Of a stretch of DNA of 7,316 bases, positions 1-5,400 are shown one piece after another. A program made the position numbers and the translations under genes. Position 1 is the stretch's first letter; every line of letters starts with the position of its first letter. The notes under the pieces are model-generated. The model saw nothing but the letters and a program-made list of their open reading frames with translations, was not told the DNA's origin and did no database searches. Location of the stretch: NCBI GenBank assembly GCA_027859055.1, contig JAQIBO010000443.1, positions 1-7,316 of the forward strand. The letters are read 5' to 3'. Source of the stretch: Spirochaeta sp. (GTDB lineage: Bacteria > Spirochaetota > Spirochaetia > DSM-27196 > Alkalispirochaetaceae).

Positions 1-23
1 CGCGCGGGGCCGCCCCCCGCGCG
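1..23 (-). terminator. GC-rich hairpin just after the cupredoxin stop codon
   Basis: A perfect 9-bp stem pairs positions 1-9 with 15-23 around a 5-nt loop and abuts the stop codon of the cupredoxin gene. Its position and strength fit the stem of an intrinsic terminator for minus-strand transcription. The U-tract, if present, would lie left of base 1 outside the window, so this is only half demonstrated. Confidence 0.45.
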
Positions 24-404
24 TTACCTCACAACCACAAAGTCACCGACCATCCCGCGGGCGCGGTGGCCGGGAACGCTGCAGTAGAACTCAAAGGTTC
101 CCGCTTCGTCGGCGACAAACTCGATCGTCTCGGACTGGCCACCCCGGAGAAACTCCGTTGCCGCGTCCAACTCATCAAGCACCCAGTCGTGGCCGCCCCC
201 GCCGTTCTCGTAGGTGAGGCGCACGGTGACACCCTCGCGGACGCGGATCTCATCCGGTGTGAACCGGAGACCCTGGCTTGTCACGGTGATCTCAACCACA
301 CCGGAGGAGACATCGGTCCGGTCGATGACCTCCTGACCAAAGAGTACCGCCGGGGCGGCCACAGCCGCGATCGCAAACACGATCAATACAGTTAGCTTTT
401 TCAT
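24..404 (-). CDS. exported cupredoxin (plastocyanin/azurin-like type 1 copper protein), 126 aa
   Basis: Small blue-copper electron carrier predicted to act outside the cytoplasmic membrane. Residues 1-23 form a signal peptide: MKK, then a hydrophobic stretch rich in Leu, Val and Ala, ending near FGQ. The mature domain (about 30-126) is a single cupredoxin fold with all four type 1 copper ligands in place: His72 in GGGGHDW, and Cys108, His113 and Met118 in the motif YCSVPGHRARGM. Such proteins shuttle electrons between redox enzymes; the partner cannot be named because no oxidase or reductase lies nearby. The reading frame is open 29 codons further upstream, but the ATG at 404 is chosen because it begins the signal peptide and sits 7 nt after a good -10 box. 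That arrangement predicts a leaderless mRNA. The gene is monocistronic, with a hairpin directly after its stop. Fold and copper binding are confident; the precise subfamily is not. Confidence 0.9.
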   Translation of the reverse strand: MKKLTVLIVFAIAAVAAPAVLFGQEVIDRTDVSSGVVEITVTSQGLRFTPDEIRVREGVTVRLTYENGGGGHDWVLDELDAATEFLRGGQSETIEFVADEAGTFEFYCSVPGHRARGMVGDFVVVR

Positions 405-411
405 GACTGGG

Positions 412-440
412 AATATATACAGGCGCCGCCCGGAAATCAA
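412..440 (-). promoter_or_regulatory. sigma-70-like promoter of the cupredoxin gene
   Basis: On the minus strand, TTGATT (435-440) and TATATT (412-417) are separated by 17 nt. The -10 box ends 7 nt before the ATG at 404, so transcription should begin at or within a few bases of the start codon. No Shine-Dalgarno sequence is present or would fit. Confidence 0.55.
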
Positions 441-491
441 AGTTGAGCGCGTGAGGAAGGCGCGTGTGCGGCTTACCGGGCGTGGCGCCAC

Positions 492-1649
492 CTACACCGA
501 AAGCTCGGCCAGAAACTGTGCGGCGGGGTGCAGTTCCTCACCGGACGGCCACGTCCGGACGCGGTCGGTCTCGTACACCAGCTGCACCCGTCGTGCTGCG
601 GGGAAACGCGCGCGAAACCACGGAAACGAGGGACTTAACGCGGTGTCTCGCGTCTTGACCTCAATGAGGTGCGTGACCTCGTCCTCACGGACGACGGCGA
701 AATCGATCTCCCGACCATCGCGCGTCCTCAGGTAGTGGAGCATCCGCGGTCGACCGTCCCGGTCTTCCGCAGTCTGAACCGCCTTGTACAACGACCCGGC
801 CACGGCATTTTCAAGGGCAGGACCCGCCGGAACCGCCACGACGCCGGAACCCCCGCCGGGGCTCCCCGTTGTCACCTGCCCCGTGTCAAAGAAGTAGTAC
901 TTTGGTTCCTTGAGAACCGCACGGGCAACGTTCCGATGCCATGGCCGTACCGGAAACACCACGTACACATCCTCGAGAATCTCCAGCCATCGCTTGACCG
1001 TCTTGGGATCCCGTTGCAGATCTCCGGCGAGTGAAGCGTACGAAATCGGACTCCCAACCCGCGTCCGCAACAGATCAACGAGCAGTTCGATCGACCGAAT
1101 ATCGTTTACCGACGCGACATCAAGGAGGTCCTGGCGAAGAATCACATCAAGATGGGACCGTCGCCAGCGACGGTAATACTCATCGTCGTCGGCAAGAAAC
1201 GGTTCGGGAAAGCCGCCGGTCTTCAGGATTCGCGTAAGCGCAGCGTGCGGTTCAACACGGTCGGCGAGCTCCCGAACGTCAAATGGAAGAAGCCGATACT
1301 GGAAGAAGCGCCCCGCCAGACTGTCCCCGGTCTTTCGCCGAACATCAAGTCGCGCACTTCCGGTGATCAGAATTGCCGGTGAGACGCCTTCAACGTCATA
1401 CACGCCTTTGAGAAACTGCGTCCAGTTAGGCATCTTGTGCAACTCGTCGAACACGACAAGCTCCGCGCGGCGGTCCCACGTTTTGGAACGGATGATCTCC
1501 CGGTGTTCGTCATTGTCGTAGTTGAGGTAGTCGGTGGGTATATCCAGATTCCGGGCTATCCAGGTTTTTCCCGCCTGTCGCGGACCGGTTACAAAGACCA
1601 GCTTTCGGCCGAGGTCTCGTTTCACCAACGCGGTCAGCTCCCGTTCCAT
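492..1649 (-). CDS. AAA-type ATPase with DUF4143 C-terminal domain, 385 aa
   Basis: P-loop ATPase of the large AAA_14/DUF4143 family. These are common single-gene accessory proteins whose cellular role is mostly unknown; some are found with defence or toxin-antitoxin genes. Walker A is GPRQAGKT (22-29), Walker B is VVFDEL (65-70, Asp68 and Glu69), and a sensor-like ITGSAR lies at 95-100. The family signature GGFPEPF is at 145-151, and a winged-helix-like segment spans about 185-230. The C-terminal DUF4143 region has the layout of a PD-(D/E)xK nuclease fold: Glu280 in the leading helix (GPALENAV), Asp316 in EIDFAV, and Glu330/Lys332 in LIEVKT. Whether it cuts nucleic acid is unproven. Length is normal and the frame intact. 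The ATG at 1649 is the only plausible start, the next Met being at residue 73. No ribosome-binding site precedes it, and a promoter -10 box ends 6 nt upstream, which suggests leaderless translation. No partner gene is adjacent. Confidence 0.88.
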   Translation of the reverse strand: MERELTALVKRDLGRKLVFVTGPRQAGKTWIARNLDIPTDYLNYDNDEHREIIRSKTWDRRAELVVFDELHKMPNWTQFLKGVYDVEGVSPAILITGSARLDVRRKTGDSLAGRFFQYRLLPFDVRELADRVEPHAALTRILKTGGFPEPFLADDDEYYRRWRRSHLDVILRQDLLDVASVNDIRSIELLVDLLRTRVGSPISYASLAGDLQRDPKTVKRWLEILEDVYVVFPVRPWHRNVARAVLKEPKYYFFDTGQVTTGSPGGGSGVVAVPAGPALENAVAGSLYKAVQTAEDRDGRPRMLHYLRTRDGREIDFAVVREDEVTHLIEVKTRDTALSPSFPWFRARFPAARRVQLVYETDRVRTWPSGEELHPAAQFLAELSV

Positions 1650-1650
1650 A

Positions 1651-1713
1651 TGACAATTATGGATCTCATTCCCGAATTGTCAAGACTAAACGGGAATCCG
1701 CTCCCGAATTGTC
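1651..1713 (-). promoter_or_regulatory. operator-like repeats over the DUF4143 promoter
   Basis: Three overlapping symmetries cover the promoter. TGACAATT at 1651-1658 is mirrored by AATTGTCA at 1675-1682, touching both the -10 and -35 boxes. The 12-mer TCCCGAATTGTC occurs twice in direct orientation, at 1670-1681 and 1702-1713, 32 bp apart (about three helical turns). ATTCCCG at 1668-1674 is mirrored by CGGGAAT at 1691-1697. This is typical of a site bound by a repressor dimer or by several dimers. No regulator gene adjoins, so the binding protein is unknown. Confidence 0.5.
1656..1683 (-). promoter_or_regulatory. promoter of the DUF4143 ATPase gene (consensus -35)
   Basis: Minus strand: perfect -35 TTGACA at 1678-1683, a 16-nt spacer, and -10 CATAAT (5 of 6 consensus) at 1656-1661. 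The -10 ends 6 nt before the ATG at 1649, so the transcript is expected to start at about the first base of the start codon. Confidence 0.65.
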
Positions 1714-1740
1714 GCACCGGAGGGGCTCAGTGCCGGTGTG

Positions 1741-1789
1741 CCAACCGGCGCGTGAGCCGGCCTCGCGCGCCACGCTGGGCCGCCGGCCC
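1741..1789. repeat. GC-rich hairpins after the ABC gene, with similarity to the 5.5/6.0-kb repeats
   Basis: Two short hairpins sit between the ABC ATPase stop and the DUF4143 promoter: CCGGC (1745-1749) with GCCGG (1756-1760), and GGGCC (1777-1781) with GGCCC (1785-1789). The first overlaps a stretch reading AACCGGCGCGTGAGCCGG, close to the AACTGGCGCGTGAGCGG core in both copies of the repeat near 5466 and 5987. It may be a diverged third copy or a terminator-like element; there is no T-tract. Confidence 0.35.
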
Positions 1790-1797
1790 CACTCCCG

Positions 1798-2538
1798 CTA
1801 CCGCCGCTCTTCATCGACCACCTCGCCGTCATGGAGGCGAATGATGTGGTCGGCGATATCGACGATCGTGGCGTCGTGGGTGGAAAAGATAAAGGTGGTG
1901 GAAAGCTCCGCGTTGATGTGCTTCATCAGCTCAATGATGTCCGCCCCGGTCTGCGAATCCAGGTTGGCGGTTGGTTCGTCGGCAAGCACGATGCGCGGCT
2001 TGGTCACCAGTGCCCGGGCAATCGCCACGCGCTGCCGCTGGCCCCCGGAGAGTTCGCTGGGTTTATGCTTGCGCCATTCGGTCAGCCCCACCGAGTCTAT
2101 CAGAAAGTCCACGTACTCCCGGCGCTCCTTGCGGGGCGGCGCCTTGCCGCCCAGGAGCAACGGAAACTCGATATTCTCAAAGACGTTAAGCACCGGCATC
2201 AGGTTAAACGACTGAAAGATGAACCCGATCGCCTCGTGACGCAGACGCGTAATCCGCCGGTCCGACAGCGATGAGGTCTCGTGCCCGACCACTTCCACAC
2301 GGCCACTGGTGGGTACGTCGATACATCCGATCAGGTTGAGAAGGGTCGACTTACCGCTGCCGGAGGGCCCCGCGATCGAAGCAAAGTCGCCCTCGCGGAT
2401 GGTGATGTCCACCCCTTTTACCGCGGGAACCTCCGTGCGGCCCAGGTGGTACACCTTCCAGACATCCTCCAGGCGCGTTGCGGCGCGGGTCGTAGTGGCG
2501 GTGGTATCTGTATTGGACATGTCACTCTTCGTGGCCAT
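1798..2538 (-). CDS. ABC transporter ATP-binding protein, LolD/MacB type, 246 aa
   Basis: Nucleotide-binding subunit of a type VII (MacB/LolCDE/FtsEX-like) ABC system, which uses ATP hydrolysis for mechanotransmission across the inner membrane in lipoprotein release, peptide extrusion or cell-wall signalling. All motifs are intact: Walker A GPSGSGKST (57-65), Q-loop Gln109, signature LSGGQ (163-167), Walker B IVLADE (183-188), D-loop NLDS (192-195) and H-loop His221. The N-terminus carries about 20 extra Thr/Ala-rich residues before the first conserved strand (TRLEDVWKVY). Two starts are possible. ATG 2538 lies 8 nt after a candidate -10 box and would be leaderless. ATG 2520, with GAAGAG 4 nt ahead, would have a leader of about 20 nt. 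No MacB/LolC-type permease is adjacent on either side within the window, which is unusual because these ATPases are normally operonic with their permeases. It may serve a permease encoded elsewhere. Confidence 0.92.
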   Translation of the reverse strand: MATKSDMSNTDTTATTTRAATRLEDVWKVYHLGRTEVPAVKGVDITIREGDFASIAGPSGSGKSTLLNLIGCIDVPTSGRVEVVGHETSSLSDRRITRLRHEAIGFIFQSFNLMPVLNVFENIEFPLLLGGKAPPRKERREYVDFLIDSVGLTEWRKHKPSELSGGQRQRVAIARALVTKPRIVLADEPTANLDSQTGADIIELMKHINAELSTTFIFSTHDATIVDIADHIIRLHDGEVVDEERR

Positions 2539-2546
2539 TCCGGCGG

Positions 2547-2574
2547 ATCATACTACAGATCGTCGCCGCAGCAA
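2547..2574 (-). promoter_or_regulatory. candidate promoter of the ABC ATPase gene
   Basis: Minus strand: TATGAT (2547-2552, 5 of 6 consensus) lies 8 nt before the ATG at 2538, with a weak -35 TTGCTG at 2569-2574 and a 16-nt spacer. It overlaps the T-tract of the upstream gene's candidate terminator by two bases. Confidence 0.4.
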
Positions 2575-2589
2575 AAGGCGGGCGCCGCC
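2573..2589 (-). terminator. short intrinsic terminator after the coiled-coil gene
   Basis: On the minus strand a perfect 5-bp GC stem (85-89 paired with 77-81 of the 2500s, 3-nt loop) is followed directly by TTTT. It lies 10 nt after the stop codon at 2600. The stem is short and the T-run only four bases, so efficiency is uncertain. Confidence 0.4.
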
Positions 2590-2599
2590 AGCGGCTCGT

Positions 2600-3103
2600 T
2601 CACGCGAAAAACGTTCCCCACGCCCCCATCGAACCGACCAGCATCATGAGAACGGTAATCAACGCCAACCACAGACTGATGTGACGGGTCGAGCGTTCGA
2701 ACTGTTTCTCCATATGTTCGAACCGCTTCTCCATCTGTTCGAATCGTTTATCAACCTGTTCGAATCGTTTATCAACCTGCGCGAAACCGTTCTGCATCTG
2801 CTTGTCCACGTGTTCAAACCGGGTATCAACCTGTTCGAACCGTTTCTCAACCTGTTCGAAACCGTTCTGCATTTGCTTGTCCACGTGTTCAAACCGGGTA
2901 TCGACACGCTCGAAACCGTTCTGCATCAGCTCGCGCCGCGTCCGCAGTTCGTCTTCCACGCGGACAATTCGTTCCGTCAGTCGCAGCTCCCACTCGTGCC
3001 GCGCCTGCACATCGATCTCCTGGACCCATTCCGGCAAGTTGCGGCGAACGTAGTTTCCAATTGTTTGCAACGACTCTTCTGACAATTCCATAGCATTACT
3101 CAT
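2600..3103 (-). CDS. heptad-repeat coiled-coil protein with C-terminal membrane anchor, 167 aa
   Basis: No enzymatic domain is seen. A helical N-terminal region (1-59) precedes a long coiled coil (about 60-138) built of near-identical heptads of the form (K/T)RFE(Q/H)(V/M)(D/E), with Phe and Val/Met forming the hydrophobic seam. One hydrophobic helix follows (about 142-161) and a very short tail, so the protein is probably tail-anchored with the coil in the cytoplasm. Three blocks each open with MQNGF: residues 60-77, 78-102 and 103-134. The overall plan resembles Borrelia Bdr proteins and DUF1640-like coiled-coil proteins; the role is unknown and may be oligomerisation or scaffolding. The start at 3103 is firm: AGGAGG lies 8 nt upstream. 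The gene stands alone, with its own promoter and a candidate terminator. DNA-level repeats in the coil make it prone to heptad gain or loss. Confidence 0.85.
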   Translation of the reverse strand: MSNAMELSEESLQTIGNYVRRNLPEWVQEIDVQARHEWELRLTERIVRVEDELRTRRELMQNGFERVDTRFEHVDKQMQNGFEQVEKRFEQVDTRFEHVDKQMQNGFAQVDKRFEQVDKRFEQMEKRFEHMEKQFERSTRHISLWLALITVLMMLVGSMGAWGTFFA

Positions 3104-3413
3104 CGGTAGTTCCTCCTGAAATACAACACTGCGGAAACTACCTGCACGCTTTCAGTATACCAAAAAAACATGTTTTGTGGTCGATCTCTCTCGCGGTCGG
3201 GGAGAAAAAAGGAGACGCGGGGCCCCACAGCTCTGGAGTATCAGGCTCTATCTGCTCCGTCGCTCTCCGGCTCTGCCGCTCAGGCGCTATACCGGTCCAT
3301 TGGAGGGTTTCAAGCCCGTATAAATGGTCCAACTGTTGCGGTCGTCGGGACACCGGGCTACGCTCCGTCACCGGAACGGTCGCACTTGCCCCCCTGTCTC
3401 CCACACCTTCCAT
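3104..3413. other. 310-bp intergenic region without a recognisable gene
   Basis: Apart from the coiled-coil gene's promoter and palindrome near its left end, no gene or RNA is recognisable here. Open frames on both strands give low-complexity or arginine/proline-rich peptides with no family resemblance and no good ribosome-binding site. A GGGGCCCC palindrome lies near 3220, and a C/T-rich run of GCTCT-like words spans about 3240-3285. No convincing terminator follows the stop codon at 3414. Confidence 0.5.
3154..3176 (-). promoter_or_regulatory. promoter -10 and 12-bp palindrome upstream of the coiled-coil gene
   Basis: Minus strand TATACT (3154-3159, 5 of 6 consensus) would start transcription about 45 nt before the ATG, leaving room for the AGGAGG site. 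Just upstream, in the spacer/-35 region, lies the perfect palindrome AAAACATGTTTT (3165-3176). No good -35 hexamer is present, so the promoter may need an activator, and the palindrome is a candidate binding site. Confidence 0.45.
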
Positions 3414-3968
3414 TTACGTGACGCCGGTCGGCTCATCCTTGAACGCGATCGCAATCCGAAACGAGACGTCCCGAAGGGTCCGGTTCAGCGCGCGGAACGT
3501 CAGCCGGGCGGCGTCCAACTCTTTCATCGCGTCGGAAAACCGGAACGGCGGCTCCTCGGTAATGTCACGGTCCTCCTTGTGGATTACCCGAACAAACGCG
3601 GCGGAGGCAGCCTTGCGGTGGAGCTCCGCTATCGCGTCCCGGGTGGCCTTCCGGAGCTCCAGCGCCTCAGCAAGGGTGAGCGTTTCACCTTCAACGGTAA
3701 CACTGTTCCGGAAGTTGGCCTCCTGGATCGCCGCGTTCAATTTCCGCCGCTTGAACTCCAGCGCCTTTACCTCCGATCTGATCGTGTCCAGATCCACGTC
3801 CGCCGCTGGCACCGATCGCGTCTCGAAGCTATGGGAGAACGCGCTCAACCGGTCGCCGCCGGCATGCGTATCCGGTAAGCACTCCTTCAACGTTTTGATC
3901 CGCCCGTCAAACTCCCCGCGGAGTTCCAGCGCCTCGTACAGGTACAAATTACCGTGTTCATCACTCAT
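3414..3968 (-). CDS. helical protein, distantly DIP1984-like, third gene of a toxin-antitoxin operon, 184 aa
   Basis: Not firmly assigned. It is an almost entirely helical, charged protein without signal peptide or membrane segment. The order of features recalls the DIP1984/septicolysin-like family of uncertain function: an opening helix with YEALELRGEFDGRI (11-24), a central KLNAAIQEANF (76-86), then a short extended stretch with GETLTLAEALELRKA (94-108), and a final helix pair (about 140-175). In that family a helix-strand segment reading roughly N..T...G.TLTEAL..RD is typical, and the match here is one of pattern, not close identity. The start at 3968 is supported by GGGAGG with 6 nt spacing. 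It begins 13 nt after the MazF-like toxin stop, so it is almost certainly co-transcribed with the toxin and antitoxin. A role as accessory or regulator of the module is inference from position only. Confidence 0.6.
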   Translation of the reverse strand: MSDEHGNLYLYEALELRGEFDGRIKTLKECLPDTHAGGDRLSAFSHSFETRSVPAADVDLDTIRSEVKALEFKRRKLNAAIQEANFRNSVTVEGETLTLAEALELRKATRDAIAELHRKAASAAFVRVIHKEDRDITEEPPFRFSDAMKELDAARLTFRALNRTLRDVSFRIAIAFKDEPTGVT

Positions 3969-3981
3969 TGGACACCTCCCG

Positions 3982-4362
3982 TTACAACCCGAAATACGCG
4001 ATCATCGCCTCCCGCACCCCACGTCGCGCGGCTTCGTCTTCCACGGCGCCGCGGCGCTCAGTAAGCCGGTCCGCCTTCAACGTGCGGATCTGGTGGACCA
4101 GCGCCACCGAAGAGCCGCCGACACCGCCCGCGGCGGGGCCACCCGCGCCGCCTGCCACATCGCCGGCCGCAGCCCCGGCCCCGGACGAAAAAACTCCCGG
4201 CACCAGTGCCTCGATCGGGTACACCTCACGCCCGTCCTCCCAGGGGACAACCGGTATCACCGTCACATACGGAAACAGCTCGTTTACGACATCGGAACTG
4301 ATCACCAGAACCGTGGTATTTCTCATCGCGTCGGTCGCGTACATCTCCCACTGCTTCTTCAT
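3982..4362 (-). CDS. MazF/PemK-like toxin, possibly catalytically impaired, 126 aa
   Basis: Homologue of the MazF/PemK endoribonuclease toxins, which cleave mRNA at short sequences when freed from antitoxin. Matches run along the fold: VLVISSDVVNELFPYVTVIPV (18-38), GREVYPIEALVP (44-55), SSVALVHQIRTLKADRL (84-100), and a last helix ending IAYFGL. Two oddities stand out. The conserved Arg of the RPVLV strand and the Thr/Ser of the VxPLTS strand, which are catalytic in MazF, are replaced: TTVLV at 16-20 and IPVVP at 36-40. The N-terminal loop normally carrying GSEQ..RP is also shortened. In addition, residues 60-83 are a Gly/Ala-rich low-complexity insert where homologues have a short loop. The protein may therefore be inactive, regulatory, or cleaving by altered residues. 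It overlaps the antitoxin stop by 4 nt (ATGA), the usual translational coupling. The family call is confident; activity is doubtful. Confidence 0.82.
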   Translation of the reverse strand: MKKQWEMYATDAMRNTTVLVISSDVVNELFPYVTVIPVVPWEDGREVYPIEALVPGVFSSGAGAAAGDVAGGAGGPAAGGVGGSSVALVHQIRTLKADRLTERRGAVEDEAARRGVREAMIAYFGL

Positions 4363-4607
4363 AACTGCTCTTCCACGCCGTTCAGCTCGTCCTCGACCGC
4401 CGCGATATCCCGCACAACCAGCGGGTCCGTCGCAGCGCGCCGCACCCCCTCCCGCACACGCTCACGGGCGATCTCCTGCAACCGCGCGCGCATCGCATCC
4501 TCCACAAACCGACTCATCGACGGTGCGTACCCGTCGCGCACCGCCTCACGTACCTCACGCACCAGCTCCTCCGACACCTGGTACGTCACCTTCCGTGACT
4601 CACTCAC
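4359..4607 (-). CDS. ribbon-helix-helix antitoxin (MazE/CopG type), 82 aa
   Basis: Antitoxin partner of the downstream MazF-like gene. Residues 5-43 show the ribbon-helix-helix pattern: a strand (RKVTYQVS), helix one (EELVREVREAVRDG), then a turn and helix two (SMSRFVEDAMRARL). This fold dimerises and binds operator DNA through the paired strands. The acidic, helical C-terminal part (about 44-82, ending VEDELNGVEEQL) is the expected toxin-wrapping tail. The start codon is GTG at 4605-4607, preceded by a weak AAGGG site 7 nt upstream. The stop overlaps the toxin start by 4 nt. Three evenly spaced repeats in the promoter support autorepression by this protein or its toxin complex. Small size, order (antitoxin first) and overlap are all typical of type II modules. 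Confidence 0.85.
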   Translation of the reverse strand: MSESRKVTYQVSEELVREVREAVRDGYAPSMSRFVEDAMRARLQEIARERVREGVRRAATDPLVVRDIAAVEDELNGVEEQL

Positions 4608-4623
4608 ACAACCACCCTTTCAT

Positions 4624-4659
4624 ACCATACAATTTACCATACTATTCACCATAACGCAA
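4624..4659 (-). promoter_or_regulatory. toxin-antitoxin promoter with three ACCATA repeats at 12-bp spacing
   Basis: On the plus strand ACCATA occurs at 4624-4629, 4636-4641 and 4648-4653 (minus strand TATGGT), in perfect 12-bp phase. A candidate promoter on the minus strand has -35 TTGCGT (4654-4659) and -10 TAAATT (4631-4636), 17 nt apart, so the repeats fill the spacer and the start region. Ribbon-helix-helix repressors bind such short tandem sites cooperatively, which makes this the likely autoregulatory operator. Confidence 0.55.
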
Positions 4660-4711
4660 GATTTTTTTTAGACGGCGCATAGGGCCGCATCGTTTTCACA
4701 ACAACAATCCG

Positions 4712-5308
4712 TCAGCGAGCCGTGAAGTACCGGTAATTCCGCACATGGTCTAACGTGATTTCCCAGATTGTCGCCTGGATCGATTCTTGCTCTTTTCCAT
4801 CGGCGAGTTCCGACTGATGCCGCGCCGGATCAAAGATCCGATCCCAGCTTTCAACAATCGCACCGTGGTATTTCGCATGAGGGAGCGGCTTCTGCTCAAA
4901 GAATGACAACCCGCGGCCGGCGAGCTCCGTTTCAAACGCCTCGCCATCAGCCTCAGATGACGGAAGGTACCAGTAATTCAAAACGTAGTGCCACAACGAG
5001 AAATCGGAGAGCAATACATGACGGCGAGGATACTCAAGCTCCAGCCTGACGCCACGTTCTCCCCTCGGCAAATGGCCCGGGCACCGTAGATCGGGCTTCT
5101 TCCGCACTCCGTCCCAGCGGTACCACGCCCAGATCGCCTGACAGTCCGCCTCGGGCGGAGAACCTATGCGGGACCGCATCTGCTCGGACATCCACCGATA
5201 CGCAGGCATCCACGATACCTCCGTGACGTTGTGAGTCCTGGCTCGCAGCATTCCTGTTTCCAGCAGCTCCGTCCAGGCTGATATTGATTGGATCGTCCAA
5301 AGCGTCAT
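4712..5308 (-). CDS. DUF3841 domain protein, 198 aa
   Basis: Recognised as DUF3841 by its opening TLWTIQSISAWTELLETGML (2-21), the central WMPAYRWMSEQMRSRIG (33-49), and WAWYRWDGVRKKPDLR (60-75), followed by LLSDFSLWHYVLNYWY (99-114). This is a soluble, tryptophan- and tyrosine-rich protein of unknown biochemical function, and the length matches the family. There is no signal peptide or membrane helix. The start at 5308 is supported by GAGG 6 nt upstream and by the family's usual N-terminus. It lies between the terminator-like repeat at 5401-5455 and the toxin-antitoxin promoter, apparently as a single-gene unit; a connection with the neighbouring defence genes is positional only. Frame and length are intact, in contrast to the broken genes just upstream. 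Confidence 0.85.
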   Translation of the reverse strand: MTLWTIQSISAWTELLETGMLRARTHNVTEVSWMPAYRWMSEQMRSRIGSPPEADCQAIWAWYRWDGVRKKPDLRCPGHLPRGERGVRLELEYPRRHVLLSDFSLWHYVLNYWYLPSSEADGEAFETELAGRGLSFFEQKPLPHAKYHGAIVESWDRIFDPARHQSELADGKEQESIQATIWEITLDHVRNYRYFTAR

Positions 5309-5347
5309 TTGTGGCCTCGTCGCTCACCCAACGGTGGATTGGAGATA

Positions 5348-5385
5348 GTACTACCCGACTCGTGGCACGCCCCGTCAAGCGTCAA
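5348..5385 (-). promoter_or_regulatory. weak candidate promoter of the DUF3841 gene with doubled TTGACG
   Basis: Minus strand TTGACG occurs twice, 7 bp apart (5380-5385 and 5373-5378). A -10-like TAGTAC (5348-5353) lies 19 nt from the second one. The spacing is long and the -10 poor, so this is tentative; the doubled hexamer could instead be a regulator half-site pair. Confidence 0.25.
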
Positions 5386-5400
5386 GAGATTTCGTACGAC

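Noticed and set aside
405..491. N-terminal extension of the cupredoxin by 29 residues.
   Set aside because: The extension is Arg-rich, would bury the signal peptide, and crosses the gene's promoter.
3138..3413. A 91-codon minus-strand frame in the intergenic region.
   Set aside because: Composition is non-protein-like, there is no ribosome-binding site, and no similarity is recognised.
3175..4671. A 498-codon open frame on the plus strand.
   Set aside because: It lies antisense to three well-supported minus-strand genes. Its product is Ser/Arg/Pro-rich without any family resemblance, which is the usual shadow of GC-rich coding DNA.
4661..4690. Intrinsic terminator at the T8 run after the DUF3841 gene.
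   Set aside because: On the minus strand the run reads as A's, and on the plus strand no hairpin precedes the T's. Only a weak CGGC/GCCG stem is nearby on the wrong side.
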